Shown piece by piece: positions 16,845-24,878 of a DNA stretch of 45,847 bases. Position 1 is the stretch's first letter. Every line of letters begins with the position of its first letter. The position numbers were made by a program, and so were the translations under genes. Source of the stretch: Clostridia bacterium (GTDB lineage Bacteria; Bacillota; Clostridia; Oscillospirales; CAG-272); the NCBI GenBank assembly GCA_017539425.1, contig JAFYHA010000086.1:1-45847 (forward strand), in the 5' to 3' direction. The notes below the pieces were generated by a model. That model saw nothing but the letters and a program-made list of their open reading frames with translations. It was not told the origin of the DNA and made no database searches.

Positions 16845-18536
16845 ATGTCAGAACAGAAAACATTCCGCATATCGGAGGAAAAGCGACGCATCCTTCTGGT
16901 GGAGGACGACTTCATCAACCAGCAGATGCTTTTGGAGAGCCTGGGCGGCGTATATGACGTTGTGATGACGGAAACCGGCGAGGATGCCCTGGAGATCATA
17001 CGGAACCAGCACGAGACGCTGAGTATGGTCCTCCTTGACCTCAACCTTCCGGGAATACAGGGCACGGAAGTGCTTAGCCGCATCAAAGGCAATCCCGTCT
17101 ATGCCCATCTGCCCGTCATCGTGATGACATCCGACAGCGAGGCGGAAGTGGAATGCCTGACGCTGGGCGCCATCGACTTCATTCCCAAACCGTATCCGGC
17201 ATCCAAGGTCATACTGGCCAGGATCCTCAGGACCGTCGAACTTTCCGAAGACCGTGAGACCCTGCGTCTGACCGAACGCGATCAGCTGACCGGCCTGTAC
17301 AACAAGGATTTCTTCTACCGGTATGCCAGCCAGTTGGATCTGTATCACAAAGACACTCCCACGGATGCCATCGTTCTGGACATCAATCATTTCCATACCA
17401 TCAACGACCGGTACGGCAAGGCGAAAGGGAATGAGATCCTGAAACTCATCGCCGAACAGGCGCTGGCTTTTGTCAGCAAGAACGGCGGAATGGTCTGCCG
17501 ATGCGAAGCGGATACGTTCATGTTCTACTGCCCGCATTTTACCGATTATAAACGACTTCTGGACTGCATGTCGGTCTCTCTGGATGACCGTGAATCCGGC
17601 GACAGCCGGATCCGTCTTCGCATGGGTGTGTATGCGGAAGCAGACCGGACGATCGACATCGAGCAGAGGTTTGACCGTGCCAAGATGGCTGCAGATACCG
17701 TCCGGGGGAATCTGACCAATCCAATCGGCTTCTTCGACGATTCCATGCGGGACGCAGAGAACCGCGCCGAACAGCTTATCGACGATTTTCCTGCAGCGAT
17801 CCGGGAAAAGCAGTTCCGAGTCTATTTCCAGCCCAAATTCAACGTCACGAAGGATGTCCCGTTCCTATGCAGCGCCGAGGCGCTGATCCGCTGGAACCAT
17901 CCGGAACTGGGCATGATCAGTCCCGGGCTGTTCATTCCTCTGTTCGAGAAGAACGGCCTGATCCAGGCCCTGGACCGTTACGTCTGGTCCGAAACGGCCG
18001 CCCAGATCCGGAAATGGAAAGACCGTCTGCACGTTTCAGTGCCGGTATCGGTCAATGTCTCCAGAGTGGATCTGGATGTCCCGGAACTGACCGGACACCT
18101 GAAATCCATCATGGAGTCCAATCAGCTGGATATGGAAGACATCATGCTGGAGATCACCGAGTCCGCCTATACCGACAAGCAGGATCAGATCGTGGCCACG
18201 GTCAAGGAACTCCGTAAGATGGGCTTCCGGATCGAGATGGATGACTTCGGAACCGGGTATTCTTCTCTCAGCATGCTTCTGTCCATGCCCATCGACGCGC
18301 TGAAACTGGACATTCAGTTCATACGCCATGCGTTTAAGGAGAACAAGGACACCCGTCTTCTTGAGATCATGTTCCTGCTGGCCAAATCGTTCCAGGTACC
18401 GACAATCGCCGAAGGCGTGGAAACCGAAGAGCAGTTCCGCGTCCTGAAGAGCATGGGGTGCGACGTCATCCAGGGGTACTATTTCTCCAAGCCCCTTCCA
18501 CCTGAAGAATTCGAAAAATTTTTCACAAAACATTGA
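16845..18536 (+). CDS. Response regulator with degenerate GGDEF and active-looking EAL domain
   Basis: 563 residues. Residues 10-130 are a receiver domain with the acidic pair in VEDDF, phospho-acceptor Asp65 in VLLDLNLPG, and a conserved lysine in IPKPY. Residues 140-290 are a GGDEF fold whose signature has decayed to RCEADTF, so it should not make cyclic di-GMP. Residues 305-555 are an EAL domain with the catalytic set intact: E345-A-L, LEITES, DDFGTGYSS, LKLD and EGVET. The prediction is a phosphorylation-controlled cyclic di-GMP phosphodiesterase. AAGGGG lies 9 bases before the ATG. It is followed after 29 bases by an Hpt gene, probably its phosphodonor. Confidence 0.92.
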   Translation: MSEQKTFRISEEKRRILLVEDDFINQQMLLESLGGVYDVVMTETGEDALEIIRNQHETLSMVLLDLNLPGIQGTEVLSRIKGNPVYAHLPVIVMTSDSEAEVECLTLGAIDFIPKPYPASKVILARILRTVELSEDRETLRLTERDQLTGLYNKDFFYRYASQLDLYHKDTPTDAIVLDINHFHTINDRYGKAKGNEILKLIAEQALAFVSKNGGMVCRCEADTFMFYCPHFTDYKRLLDCMSVSLDDRESGDSRIRLRMGVYAEADRTIDIEQRFDRAKMAADTVRGNLTNPIGFFDDSMRDAENRAEQLIDDFPAAIREKQFRVYFQPKFNVTKDVPFLCSAEALIRWNHPELGMISPGLFIPLFEKNGLIQALDRYVWSETAAQIRKWKDRLHVSVPVSVNVSRVDLDVPELTGHLKSIMESNQLDMEDIMLEITESAYTDKQDQIVATVKELRKMGFRIEMDDFGTGYSSLSMLLSMPIDALKLDIQFIRHAFKENKDTRLLEIMFLLAKSFQVPTIAEGVETEEQFRVLKSMGCDVIQGYYFSKPLPPEEFEKFFTKH

Positions 18537-18565
18537 CACACTTATAGACATACGGAGGTCTGACT

Positions 18566-18904
18566 ATGCTTACGCTTGAAACCTTGAAGGAATATGGAGC
18601 GGACGTGAATACGGGTTTGTCCCGCTGTGCGAACAATGAAGCCCTCTATCTGAGACTGGTCCGGATCGCAGCCATGGATCTTTCCACGGACGCGCTCGGA
18701 AAGGCGCTCAGAGAAGGAGATTTCAAAACCGCTTTTGAGGTGGCACATAAACTCAAAGGGGGACTTTCCAACCTGGCACTGACCCCGGTCGCGGAACCGA
18801 TCGGGAAACTTACGGATCTTTTGAGAGCTCAGACTCCTGTGGACTATTCCGAACTGTATGCCCGCATCTCTGAGCAGGCAAAGGCATTGACCGCGCTCCT
18901 CTAG
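18566..18904 (+). CDS. Stand-alone histidine phosphotransfer (Hpt) protein
   Basis: 112 residues, helical, with the Hpt signature AHKLKGGLSNLAL where the histidine is the phospho-acceptor. Hpt proteins pass phosphate between the receiver of a hybrid kinase and a final response regulator. Its place behind the REC-EAL gene suggests that protein as the acceptor. A hybrid kinase with two receivers and no Hpt is encoded at 38064-40601 and is one possible donor, which is inference. GGAGG precedes the ATG. The stop is TAG. Confidence 0.88.
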   Translation: MLTLETLKEYGADVNTGLSRCANNEALYLRLVRIAAMDLSTDALGKALREGDFKTAFEVAHKLKGGLSNLALTPVAEPIGKLTDLLRAQTPVDYSELYARISEQAKALTALL

Positions 18905-18936
18905 AGCCTATGCATTCGATAGTCTATTGGATCGTT

Positions 18937-18978
18937 CAAAAAAACGAGGGCTACCTGATAAGGGCAGCCCATTTTCTT
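18937..18978. terminator. Bidirectional terminator between convergent operons
   Basis: GGGCT (18948-18952) pairs with AGCCC (18966-18970), flanked by an A run on the left and TTTTCTTT on the right. It serves the Hpt gene on plus and the MATE gene on minus. The stem is only 5 bp plus inner pairs, so it is moderate. Confidence 0.55.
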
Positions 18979-18995
18979 TACCGCTCGCGTTCTGT

Positions 18996-20759
18996 CTATT
19001 CCGTGGATTTTGCGAGCGCTTCGTTCCGGATAGTGATGGCCAGGTTGTTGAGGTCCAGCGAATGCGTATAGGATACGTCATCCGCTATGGCCAGTGCCAG
19101 CCGGATGCCCAGAATGTTCTGTTTATTCGGGCCGGGAACGTAATGGAGAGGATCAAATGCGGTGCAGTCATCCCGGAACCGAATGACCCACCGGTTGTCT
19201 TTGTGGAGCACGAGCACGAACAGCGCGTGCTTCTTTTCGTCTTTGGTAAAGCCGTGCAGGATCACGTTGTTGGACATTTCCTCCACACAGAGGGAGACAT
19301 GATAGGCGGCTTTCGGCGTAGCCCCGTGGGACAGGCAGAAGTTCTGGATGCTTTCCGCGGCTCCGCTGACTTCCTCCAGGGTGCTCAGACGGACTTCCAC
19401 CATTTCTTCCGGCTTCACGCTGAAGTCCGGATCCAGGAGAAGCAGTCCCTGATCGCGGAACGGATTCCGTTTCATCTTGACGAGGCACAGGATCCCGACT
19501 CCGACCAGAGTCACGAGTTCTCCGGCCAGGAAATAGAACCATACGCCTGTCGCACCGAACGGGATACTGAGGATCCATCCGATGAGGGTGGGGAAGACGG
19601 CGCCTTCGCAGATGGAGATGATTTCGGTGAAGATCGGGTGCCCGATGGCCTGATAGGTGTTCTTGAGAATGCCGTTGAGGCTGCTGGGGATAATGCCCGC
19701 AGCAAACAAACGGATACCCAGTGCGGCCATCTCAGCCGTAGCGACGTTGTCAGCAATGAAGAGCTTGACGATCAGAGGGGCCATGAAGAAGAGCAGGAGC
19801 CCGACGGCGAGGCCGAGAATGCATGCGAACTTTGCCAGTTCCTTGGCCACTACGGACATGTTCTTCCGATCCTCCTCCTGATAGAGCATACTCATCAGGG
19901 TAAGAGCCACTCCGCTGATACCGGTCGTGACGCTGTTCGAGGAGTTGCCGATCGTCGTGATCACGGAGAAAGCCGCAACGGACTCGGCACCGCCGACGCC
20001 CATCAGCACATTGTTCAATGCGAAAATCAGGATGACGGTGGAGGCCATATTGAAGATGCTCGGGATACCGCCCTTGAAGAGTTCGCCTACCGTCTTCCAT
20101 TTCACATATTTGAACGAGAACTTGAAAACGCATTTCTTGGACAGGAAATAGCCGATCCCGATCAGAAGGGCAATATAGTAACTCAGCGAAGAGGCCAGTC
20201 CCATGCCGAACATGCCGCCTTTGAGATGTACGCTGAGAAGGTCCAGCGCGATATCGGCCACGGTCATGCCGCCGACCGCCGCGATCAGAAGCGTGCTCTT
20301 GCCCGCGATCTGCAGAAAGGGAACCAGGATCAGGGCACCCATGGAAGCGGGGGCACCGATCACGAAACCGGCCATGTAGTCGGTCGTGTTCTTCATCAGG
20401 ACTTCGCTTTCACCTGCGCCGAGGAGCGTAGCCAGGGGCTGACGCAGGAACAGGACCAGGAGTGCAAACGGGATCGCGATGGCCAGAGCCGTGATGATGG
20501 CTGTGGAATAGCCACGGTTGGTCCCTTCCATATCACCGCGTCCGAGCGAACGGCTGCAGACCACCTGGACTCCGGCGGAGAGCATAGAGGCCAGAGCGGC
20601 AATGATCAAAAGGACCGGATTGGCCAGTCCGTAAGCGGCGATCGCGTCTACGCCCAAGAAGCGCCCGATCACGATATTGTCGATGAGCAGACATAAGGAT
20701 ACCGTCAGCGCGGACAGGATCTGCGCCGTCAGCATCTGCCTGACCAGCTTTTTGTACAT
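18996..20759 (-). CDS. MATE-family transporter fused to an RsbW-like ATPase domain
   Basis: 587 residues. Residues 1 to about 430 form the twelve-helix MATE fold (polytopic, starting with helices in LSALTVSLCLLIDNIVIGRFLG). From about residue 432 a soluble domain begins that resembles the GHKL ATPases of the RsbW/SpoIIAB type: an N-box CVEEMSNNVILHGF (Glu493, Asn497), a D-box FRDDCTAFDP (Asp530-Asp531) and a lid region NILGIRLALAIADDVSYTH. RsbW-type domains phosphorylate anti-anti-sigma proteins or bind sigma factors. Here the ATPase faces the cytoplasm on a transporter. The start ATG has GGAAGG 8 bases upstream. Nothing looks broken, so the fusion appears functional. Its role is unknown. Confidence 0.85.
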   Translation of the reverse strand: MYKKLVRQMLTAQILSALTVSLCLLIDNIVIGRFLGVDAIAAYGLANPVLLIIAALASMLSAGVQVVCSRSLGRGDMEGTNRGYSTAIITALAIAIPFALLVLFLRQPLATLLGAGESEVLMKNTTDYMAGFVIGAPASMGALILVPFLQIAGKSTLLIAAVGGMTVADIALDLLSVHLKGGMFGMGLASSLSYYIALLIGIGYFLSKKCVFKFSFKYVKWKTVGELFKGGIPSIFNMASTVILIFALNNVLMGVGGAESVAAFSVITTIGNSSNSVTTGISGVALTLMSMLYQEEDRKNMSVVAKELAKFACILGLAVGLLLFFMAPLIVKLFIADNVATAEMAALGIRLFAAGIIPSSLNGILKNTYQAIGHPIFTEIISICEGAVFPTLIGWILSIPFGATGVWFYFLAGELVTLVGVGILCLVKMKRNPFRDQGLLLLDPDFSVKPEEMVEVRLSTLEEVSGAAESIQNFCLSHGATPKAAYHVSLCVEEMSNNVILHGFTKDEKKHALFVLVLHKDNRWVIRFRDDCTAFDPLHYVPGPNKQNILGIRLALAIADDVSYTHSLDLNNLAITIRNEALAKSTE

Positions 20760-20792
20760 ACAAGATACCTTCCAGATTAAATGATATAATGT

Positions 20793-20821
20793 ATTTTACA
20801 TTTTTTTACCGCTTTCGTCAA
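20793..20821 (-). promoter_or_regulatory. Promoter of the MATE-ATPase gene
   Basis: On the minus strand TTGACG (20821-20816) and TAAAAT (20798-20793) are separated by 17 bases, 34 bases from the start codon. It diverges from the promoter of the XRE gene. Confidence 0.7.
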
Positions 20822-20915
20822 CTACATGTGGATGATTTGGGGTTTGAGAATGGTTGCATGGGTGCGGAGATGAAAAAAACGGTCCAAAAAAACCGCAAGG
20901 AATGCGTCCTGAAAA

Positions 20916-20944
20916 TTGACAGGTCGGGACGGGTATGGTAAAAT
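20916..20944 (+). promoter_or_regulatory. Promoter of the XRE-TPR regulator and perhaps the pyrH-polC genes
   Basis: Perfect TTGACA (20916-20921) and TAAAAT (20939-20944) with a 17-base spacer. No terminator or second promoter was found between the XRE gene and pyrH, so this promoter may also drive the essential cluster. Confidence 0.75.
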
Positions 20945-20996
20945 GGAGAATTGAAGGAGTATATCTTTTCCTATCCAGTTCTCCCGGAGCGTTTTC

Positions 20997-21890
20997 ATGC
21001 AGATCGGTAAGACCATTCGCGCCTTGCGCAAAGAAAAGAACATAACGCAGGCGCAACTCGCGGGTACGATGATCACACGGAACATGCTCAGCCGCATCGA
21101 GACCGGAAGCGTACAGCCGTCCTTAGCTACGCTGGAATATCTGGCCGGACGTCTGGACGTGCCGGTCGGCCGGCTGCTGTTCGGTGACGCGGAGGCCTAT
21201 CCGTATCATAGAGCCCGTATCCTGCCTCTGGCCAAACAGGCCTTCCGTAAGGGCGATTTCGACGAGTGTCTGGTACGATGCCGTGACCTGGGCACACATG
21301 CGGATACTGATGACGAGGTCTCTCTTCTCCGTGCACAGTGTCACCTGGAAATCGGAAAGAAGGCCTTGCTGGACTGCCGTCTGTCCGACACGGCCCGGGA
21401 ATTGTCCGAAGCCCTGCGCTATTCCGGAAAGACCATTTATGATACGGAATCCTTGAGAAGGTCCGCTCTCCGCTGTTTCCGGGAAATGAGGTCTCTTTCC
21501 GGGAAGACCTATGCGGCCTATCTTCCGGATCTGGAGGACAGGGAAGACCGGGAAACCGAAGATCCGTTTCTGTCCTTCCTGTCCGTCCGTAACGACCTGT
21601 CCAGAGATGATCCGGAATCCGTCACGGAATATCTTTCCGCGCACGAATCGGACGAGGACGACGCCTACGCCTCCCTGATGCGGGCTGAACTCTGCGTATA
21701 CGACCGTGACTATAACGCCGCCAAAGTCATGCTTTCGGATCTTCTCAAAGACCCGTCAGGACTGCCGCCGCTGCTCTTTTACTATGCCAGCCTCGCTCTT
21801 GAGATCTGCTGTCACGAAACCGGTGATTACAAAGCCGAGATCGCGGCCGCCAAGACCCGCAACGACCGGCTGCCCGATCTCAAATCCTAG
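20997..21890 (+). CDS. XRE-family regulator with C-terminal helical repeats
   Basis: 297 residues. Residues 4-62 form a helix-turn-helix (IGKTIRALRKEKNITQAQLAGTM, then SRIETGSVQPSLATLEYLA). The remainder is helical and repeat-like, resembling the TPR arrays of Rgg/PlcR-type regulators that can bind peptides, although no peptide gene is visible nearby. GGAG (20986-20989) lies 7 bases from the ATG. A CTCC at 20981-20984 could pair with an upstream GGAG at 20955-20958. It is divergent from the MATE gene, an obvious candidate target. Confidence 0.85.
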   Translation: MQIGKTIRALRKEKNITQAQLAGTMITRNMLSRIETGSVQPSLATLEYLAGRLDVPVGRLLFGDAEAYPYHRARILPLAKQAFRKGDFDECLVRCRDLGTHADTDDEVSLLRAQCHLEIGKKALLDCRLSDTARELSEALRYSGKTIYDTESLRRSALRCFREMRSLSGKTYAAYLPDLEDREDRETEDPFLSFLSVRNDLSRDDPESVTEYLSAHESDEDDAYASLMRAELCVYDRDYNAAKVMLSDLLKDPSGLPPLLFYYASLALEICCHETGDYKAEIAAAKTRNDRLPDLKS

Positions 21891-21903
21891 CACTCTATTA
21901 TTG

Positions 21904-21950
21904 AAAGGAGAAGCGTTTTCCGTCCGAACGGAAAACCATTCACCGTTATG
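21904..21950 (+). promoter_or_regulatory. Hairpin between Shine-Dalgarno and ATG of pyrH
   Basis: AAAGGAG (21904-21910) is 37 bases from ATG 21948. Between them GTTTTCCGT (21915-21923) pairs perfectly with ACGGAAAAC (21928-21936) around the loop CCGA. Folding leaves 4 plus 11 unpaired bases. No ATG, GTG or TTG occurs in frame between the Shine-Dalgarno and 21948. Confidence 0.65.
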
Positions 21951-22664
21951 CCTACCCACTCACTCAAATACCGCCGTGCGTTCGTCAAGCTTTCCGGTCA
22001 GGCACTGGCCAACGGAAAGGACGAACTCTATGATTCCGAAATGCTGGACCGTATAGCCGAGGTTCTGGACAAGTGCCGCAAGGCCGGCGTCGAACTCTGT
22101 CTTATGGTCGGCGGCGGAAACATCTGGCGGGGAAATATGGGAAAGACCATGGACCGTACCCGCGCCGATCACATGGGTATGATGGCGACCTGCATGAACG
22201 CCCTGATGCTTGAGGACGTCCTGATCCGCCACGGAGTCCCGGCCGTCGCCATGACAGCCGTGGATATGCCCGCCTTTGCCGAACCGTTCCGGCAGAGAGA
22301 GGCCGTTGCCGCCCTGGAAGCCGGTAAGATCGTCATCATCGGAGGAGGTCTCGGCATTCCGTATTTCACTACCGATACCGCAGCCGCCGTGCGCGCCGCG
22401 GAAATCGAGGCGGATATCGTACTGATGGCCAAAAATATCGACGGCATCTATTCCGCAGATCCCAGGAAGGATCCGGACGCCGTCAAATACGAGACCATCA
22501 CGTATGACAAAATGCTGGAGATGGGGCTGCAGGTCATCGACCTTTCCGCCGCCGCCTTTCTCAGAGACAACGCGCTCTCTTCATACGTGTTTGCGCTCAA
22601 GGAGCCTAACAACATCTACGAAGTCCTGACCGGAAAATCGATCGGGACGGAAGTCACAAAATAG
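21948..22664 (+). CDS. pyrH: UMP kinase
   Basis: 238 residues. Amino-acid kinase fold with RAFVKLSGQAL at the start, VGGGNIWRG for phosphate binding, ADHMGMMATCMNAL, and the block FTTDTAAAVRAAEIEADIVLMAKNIDGIYSADP cut here as FTTDTAAAVRAAEIEAD and KNIDGIYSADP. It makes UDP from UMP for nucleic acid and cell wall precursors. The usual rpsB-tsf pair is absent upstream; an XRE regulator lies there instead. It ends in TAG. Confidence 0.96.
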   Translation: MPTHSLKYRRAFVKLSGQALANGKDELYDSEMLDRIAEVLDKCRKAGVELCLMVGGGNIWRGNMGKTMDRTRADHMGMMATCMNALMLEDVLIRHGVPAVAMTAVDMPAFAEPFRQREAVAALEAGKIVIIGGGLGIPYFTTDTAAAVRAAEIEADIVLMAKNIDGIYSADPRKDPDAVKYETITYDKMLEMGLQVIDLSAAAFLRDNALSSYVFALKEPNNIYEVLTGKSIGTEVTK

Positions 22665-22693
22665 AACAACGATCACCGCATACGGAAATATTG

Positions 22694-22730
22694 AAAGGAG
22701 GAGGCGGCCAAAGCCGCCGTAACCATTATG
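22694..22730 (+). promoter_or_regulatory. Hairpin between Shine-Dalgarno and ATG of frr
   Basis: AAAGGAGG (22694-22701) is followed after one base by GGCGGC (22703-22708)/GCCGCC (22713-22718) with loop CAAA, then 9 bases to ATG 22728. Linear spacing is 26 bases; 10 remain when folded. The layout matches the ntpA site almost exactly. No alternative start codon lies in frame in the gap. Confidence 0.65.
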
Positions 22731-23282
22731 AAATTCGATTGCACCCCCTGGGAGAACAAGATGCAGAAACTCCTGTCCGGACTGGAAGACTACCTGACTA
22801 CGATCCGCGCCAGTCTCGCCAACGCAGGCGTCCTCTCCCGCGTCACGTTCGAGTACTACGGAGCGCCCACCAAGATCACGGAGATGGCTGAGGTCCGGAC
22901 GACAGACGCCCGCACCCTGATCGTAAAGCCTTATGACAAATCCACCCTCAAGGCCATGGAAAAGGCGATCCTGGCCTCTGACGTCGGCGTGACCCCCCAG
23001 AATGACGGCGAGGTCATCCGTCTGTGCTTCCCGCAGCTGACCGAGGAACGCCGCCGCGATCTGAGCAAGCAGGTCACGAAATACGGAGAGGAAGCCAAGG
23101 TTTCCATCCGCAACGTCCGCCGCGATGCCAATGATCAGGCCAAGAAGGATCAGAAGAACAGCGTTCTTACCGAGGATGAGCAGAAGACTGCCGAGAAGGA
23201 TATCCAGAACCTGACCGACAAGTATATCAAGAAGATCGATGACACCGTCGCGGCCAAGATCCGCGAGGTGATGGCGATCTGA
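22728..23282 (+). CDS. frr: Ribosome recycling factor
   Basis: 184 residues, the standard size. The triple-helix domain carries the hallmark RASLANAGVLSRVTFEYYGA and the C-terminal block KVSIRNVRRDANDQAKKDQK. It splits post-termination ribosomes together with EF-G. It follows pyrH by 63 bases, a conserved pairing. Confidence 0.97.
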   Translation: MKFDCTPWENKMQKLLSGLEDYLTTIRASLANAGVLSRVTFEYYGAPTKITEMAEVRTTDARTLIVKPYDKSTLKAMEKAILASDVGVTPQNDGEVIRLCFPQLTEERRRDLSKQVTKYGEEAKVSIRNVRRDANDQAKKDQKNSVLTEDEQKTAEKDIQNLTDKYIKKIDDTVAAKIREVMAI

Positions 23283-23313
23283 TTCCGTTCCAGCAAGGAC
23301 GCAAGGGAAGAGT

Positions 23314-24042
23314 ATGGGCAACGAACTGCGGCATATCGCCTTTATCATGGACGGAAACGGCCGTTGGGCCAAAAAACGGCATCTGCCCCGGGAATTCGGG
23401 CATCGCGCCGGCGTGGAAACCTTCCGCCGGGTGCTGACCCATTGCCGGGATCTAGGTATCCCGTTTATTACCGTCTACGCGTTTTCCACCGAAAACTGGA
23501 AGCGGCCGCAGCACGAGGTCGACGCTCTGATGGACCTGTTGTCCAGATATCTCAGAGAGTGTCTGCGGGACGCCAAGAAAAACAAGGCCCGGTTCTGCTT
23601 TATCGGAGATCCGGAGCCTCTCTCAGACGCCCTGAAGGCACAGATCCGGGATGTGGAGTCAGCGACCTCCGGCTATGATTCGGTCGTCAACATCGCTCTC
23701 AATTACGGATCCCGTCACGAACTGGTCCAGGCATTTGAAAAGCTGGTCCGGGAAGGCAAGACCGAGTTTACAGAAGAAGATGTGGACCGTGCCCTGTATA
23801 CCGCACACTGCCCGGATCCGGACCTCATTGTCCGGACCGCGGGTGAAAAGCGTCTGTCCAACTTTCTTCTCTGGCAGGCGGCCTATGCGGAGTTCTATTT
23901 TACGGACACGCTCTGGCCGGATCTGTCCAACCGTGAGATCGATTCCATCGTTGCCGATTATTCGGCCCGCGTCCGCAGGTACGGCGCGGTCAAGGAGGAA
24001 CCTTCCTCCGGGGCGAACGGGAAAGGAGATGAGGCAAGTTGA
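23314..24042 (+). CDS. uppS: Undecaprenyl diphosphate synthase
   Basis: 242 residues of the cis-prenyltransferase family. HIAFIMDGNGRWAKKR holds the catalytic aspartate, followed by REFGHRAGVETFRRVL, TVYAFSTENWKRP, and the C-terminal DLIVRTAGEKRLSNFLLWQ. It makes the lipid carrier for peptidoglycan. AAGGGAAG precedes the ATG. The stop overlaps the TTG start of cdsA. Confidence 0.96.
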   Translation: MGNELRHIAFIMDGNGRWAKKRHLPREFGHRAGVETFRRVLTHCRDLGIPFITVYAFSTENWKRPQHEVDALMDLLSRYLRECLRDAKKNKARFCFIGDPEPLSDALKAQIRDVESATSGYDSVVNIALNYGSRHELVQAFEKLVREGKTEFTEEDVDRALYTAHCPDPDLIVRTAGEKRLSNFLLWQAAYAEFYFTDTLWPDLSNREIDSIVADYSARVRRYGAVKEEPSSGANGKGDEAS

Positions 24043-24878
24043 AAACCCGTGTGATCACCGGTATATTCCTGACAGCATTGTATGTGGCGCTCTATTTTGC
24101 CGCCGAGACCATCGTCTTTCCGATCTTCTGGACCGTGGCCTGCCTGATCGGCCTGTACGAGATGTTCAAGTGCATAGGCGTACTGTATAAACCTTTTCTG
24201 ACGGTTCCGTTCTATCTGCTCGGTGCCGTGATGCCGATCACCATCTTTCTTTGCGAGGACGTGCACAACTGGGAACTGGGTTTCTTCATCGCCATATTCT
24301 TCATCATGTTCCTGTGCTTCATGACCGCGCTGTTTTCCAAGGGGGAGGTTCCGCTGGACCAGATGGCCATATCCTTTACGAGCGGCATCTATATCGTGAT
24401 CGGATTCTCCCTGATGCAGGCGACCGTAGAGTTTCCGTTCGGGAAGTATCTGTGGCTGATCGGGCTGCTGGGGACGGTCATGACCGACGTGTTCGCCTAT
24501 ATGTGCGGACGGTTTCTCGGCAGGCACAAACTCATACCGGACGTCAGTCCGAAAAAGACCGTGGAAGGCAGTATCGGCGGGGCACTTTTCGGAATGCTGT
24601 TCATCGTCCTGATCTCCCTTCTGATCCGGGCAATGGACAATTCCGTCGAGATTCATTATCTCAGGCTCGGGATCTGTGCTTTCCTGATCGTCATCGCCTC
24701 ACAGATCGGAGACCTCCTGATGTCTTTTATCAAACGCCACTACGGGATCAAGGACTACGGCATCATCTTTCCGGGCCACGGGGGTATGCTGGACCGCTTC
24801 GATTCGCATCTGGCCGTTGCACTCCTGCTGTTCGGCTATAATCAGATGTGGCCGATCTTTTCGGAGATCATACCATGA
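24039..24878 (+). CDS. cdsA: Phosphatidate cytidylyltransferase
   Basis: 279 residues with about eight membrane helices and the CDP-diglyceride synthase signature FIKRHYGIKDYGIIFPGHGG followed by MLDRFDS. It makes CDP-diacylglycerol for phospholipids. The start is TTG at 24039 with AAAGGAG (24022-24028) 10 bases upstream, overlapping the uppS stop. No in-frame ATG gives a complete first helix. Confidence 0.95.
   Translation: MKTRVITGIFLTALYVALYFAAETIVFPIFWTVACLIGLYEMFKCIGVLYKPFLTVPFYLLGAVMPITIFLCEDVHNWELGFFIAIFFIMFLCFMTALFSKGEVPLDQMAISFTSGIYIVIGFSLMQATVEFPFGKYLWLIGLLGTVMTDVFAYMCGRFLGRHKLIPDVSPKKTVEGSIGGALFGMLFIVLISLLIRAMDNSVEIHYLRLGICAFLIVIASQIGDLLMSFIKRHYGIKDYGIIFPGHGGMLDRFDSHLAVALLLFGYNQMWPIFSEIIP

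Noticed and set aside
18927..20696. 589-codon open frame on plus, opposite the MATE gene
   Set aside because: It is antisense to a well-supported transporter; the product is rich in His, Asp, Glu and Gln with no fold, as expected from reading a GC-rich gene backwards.
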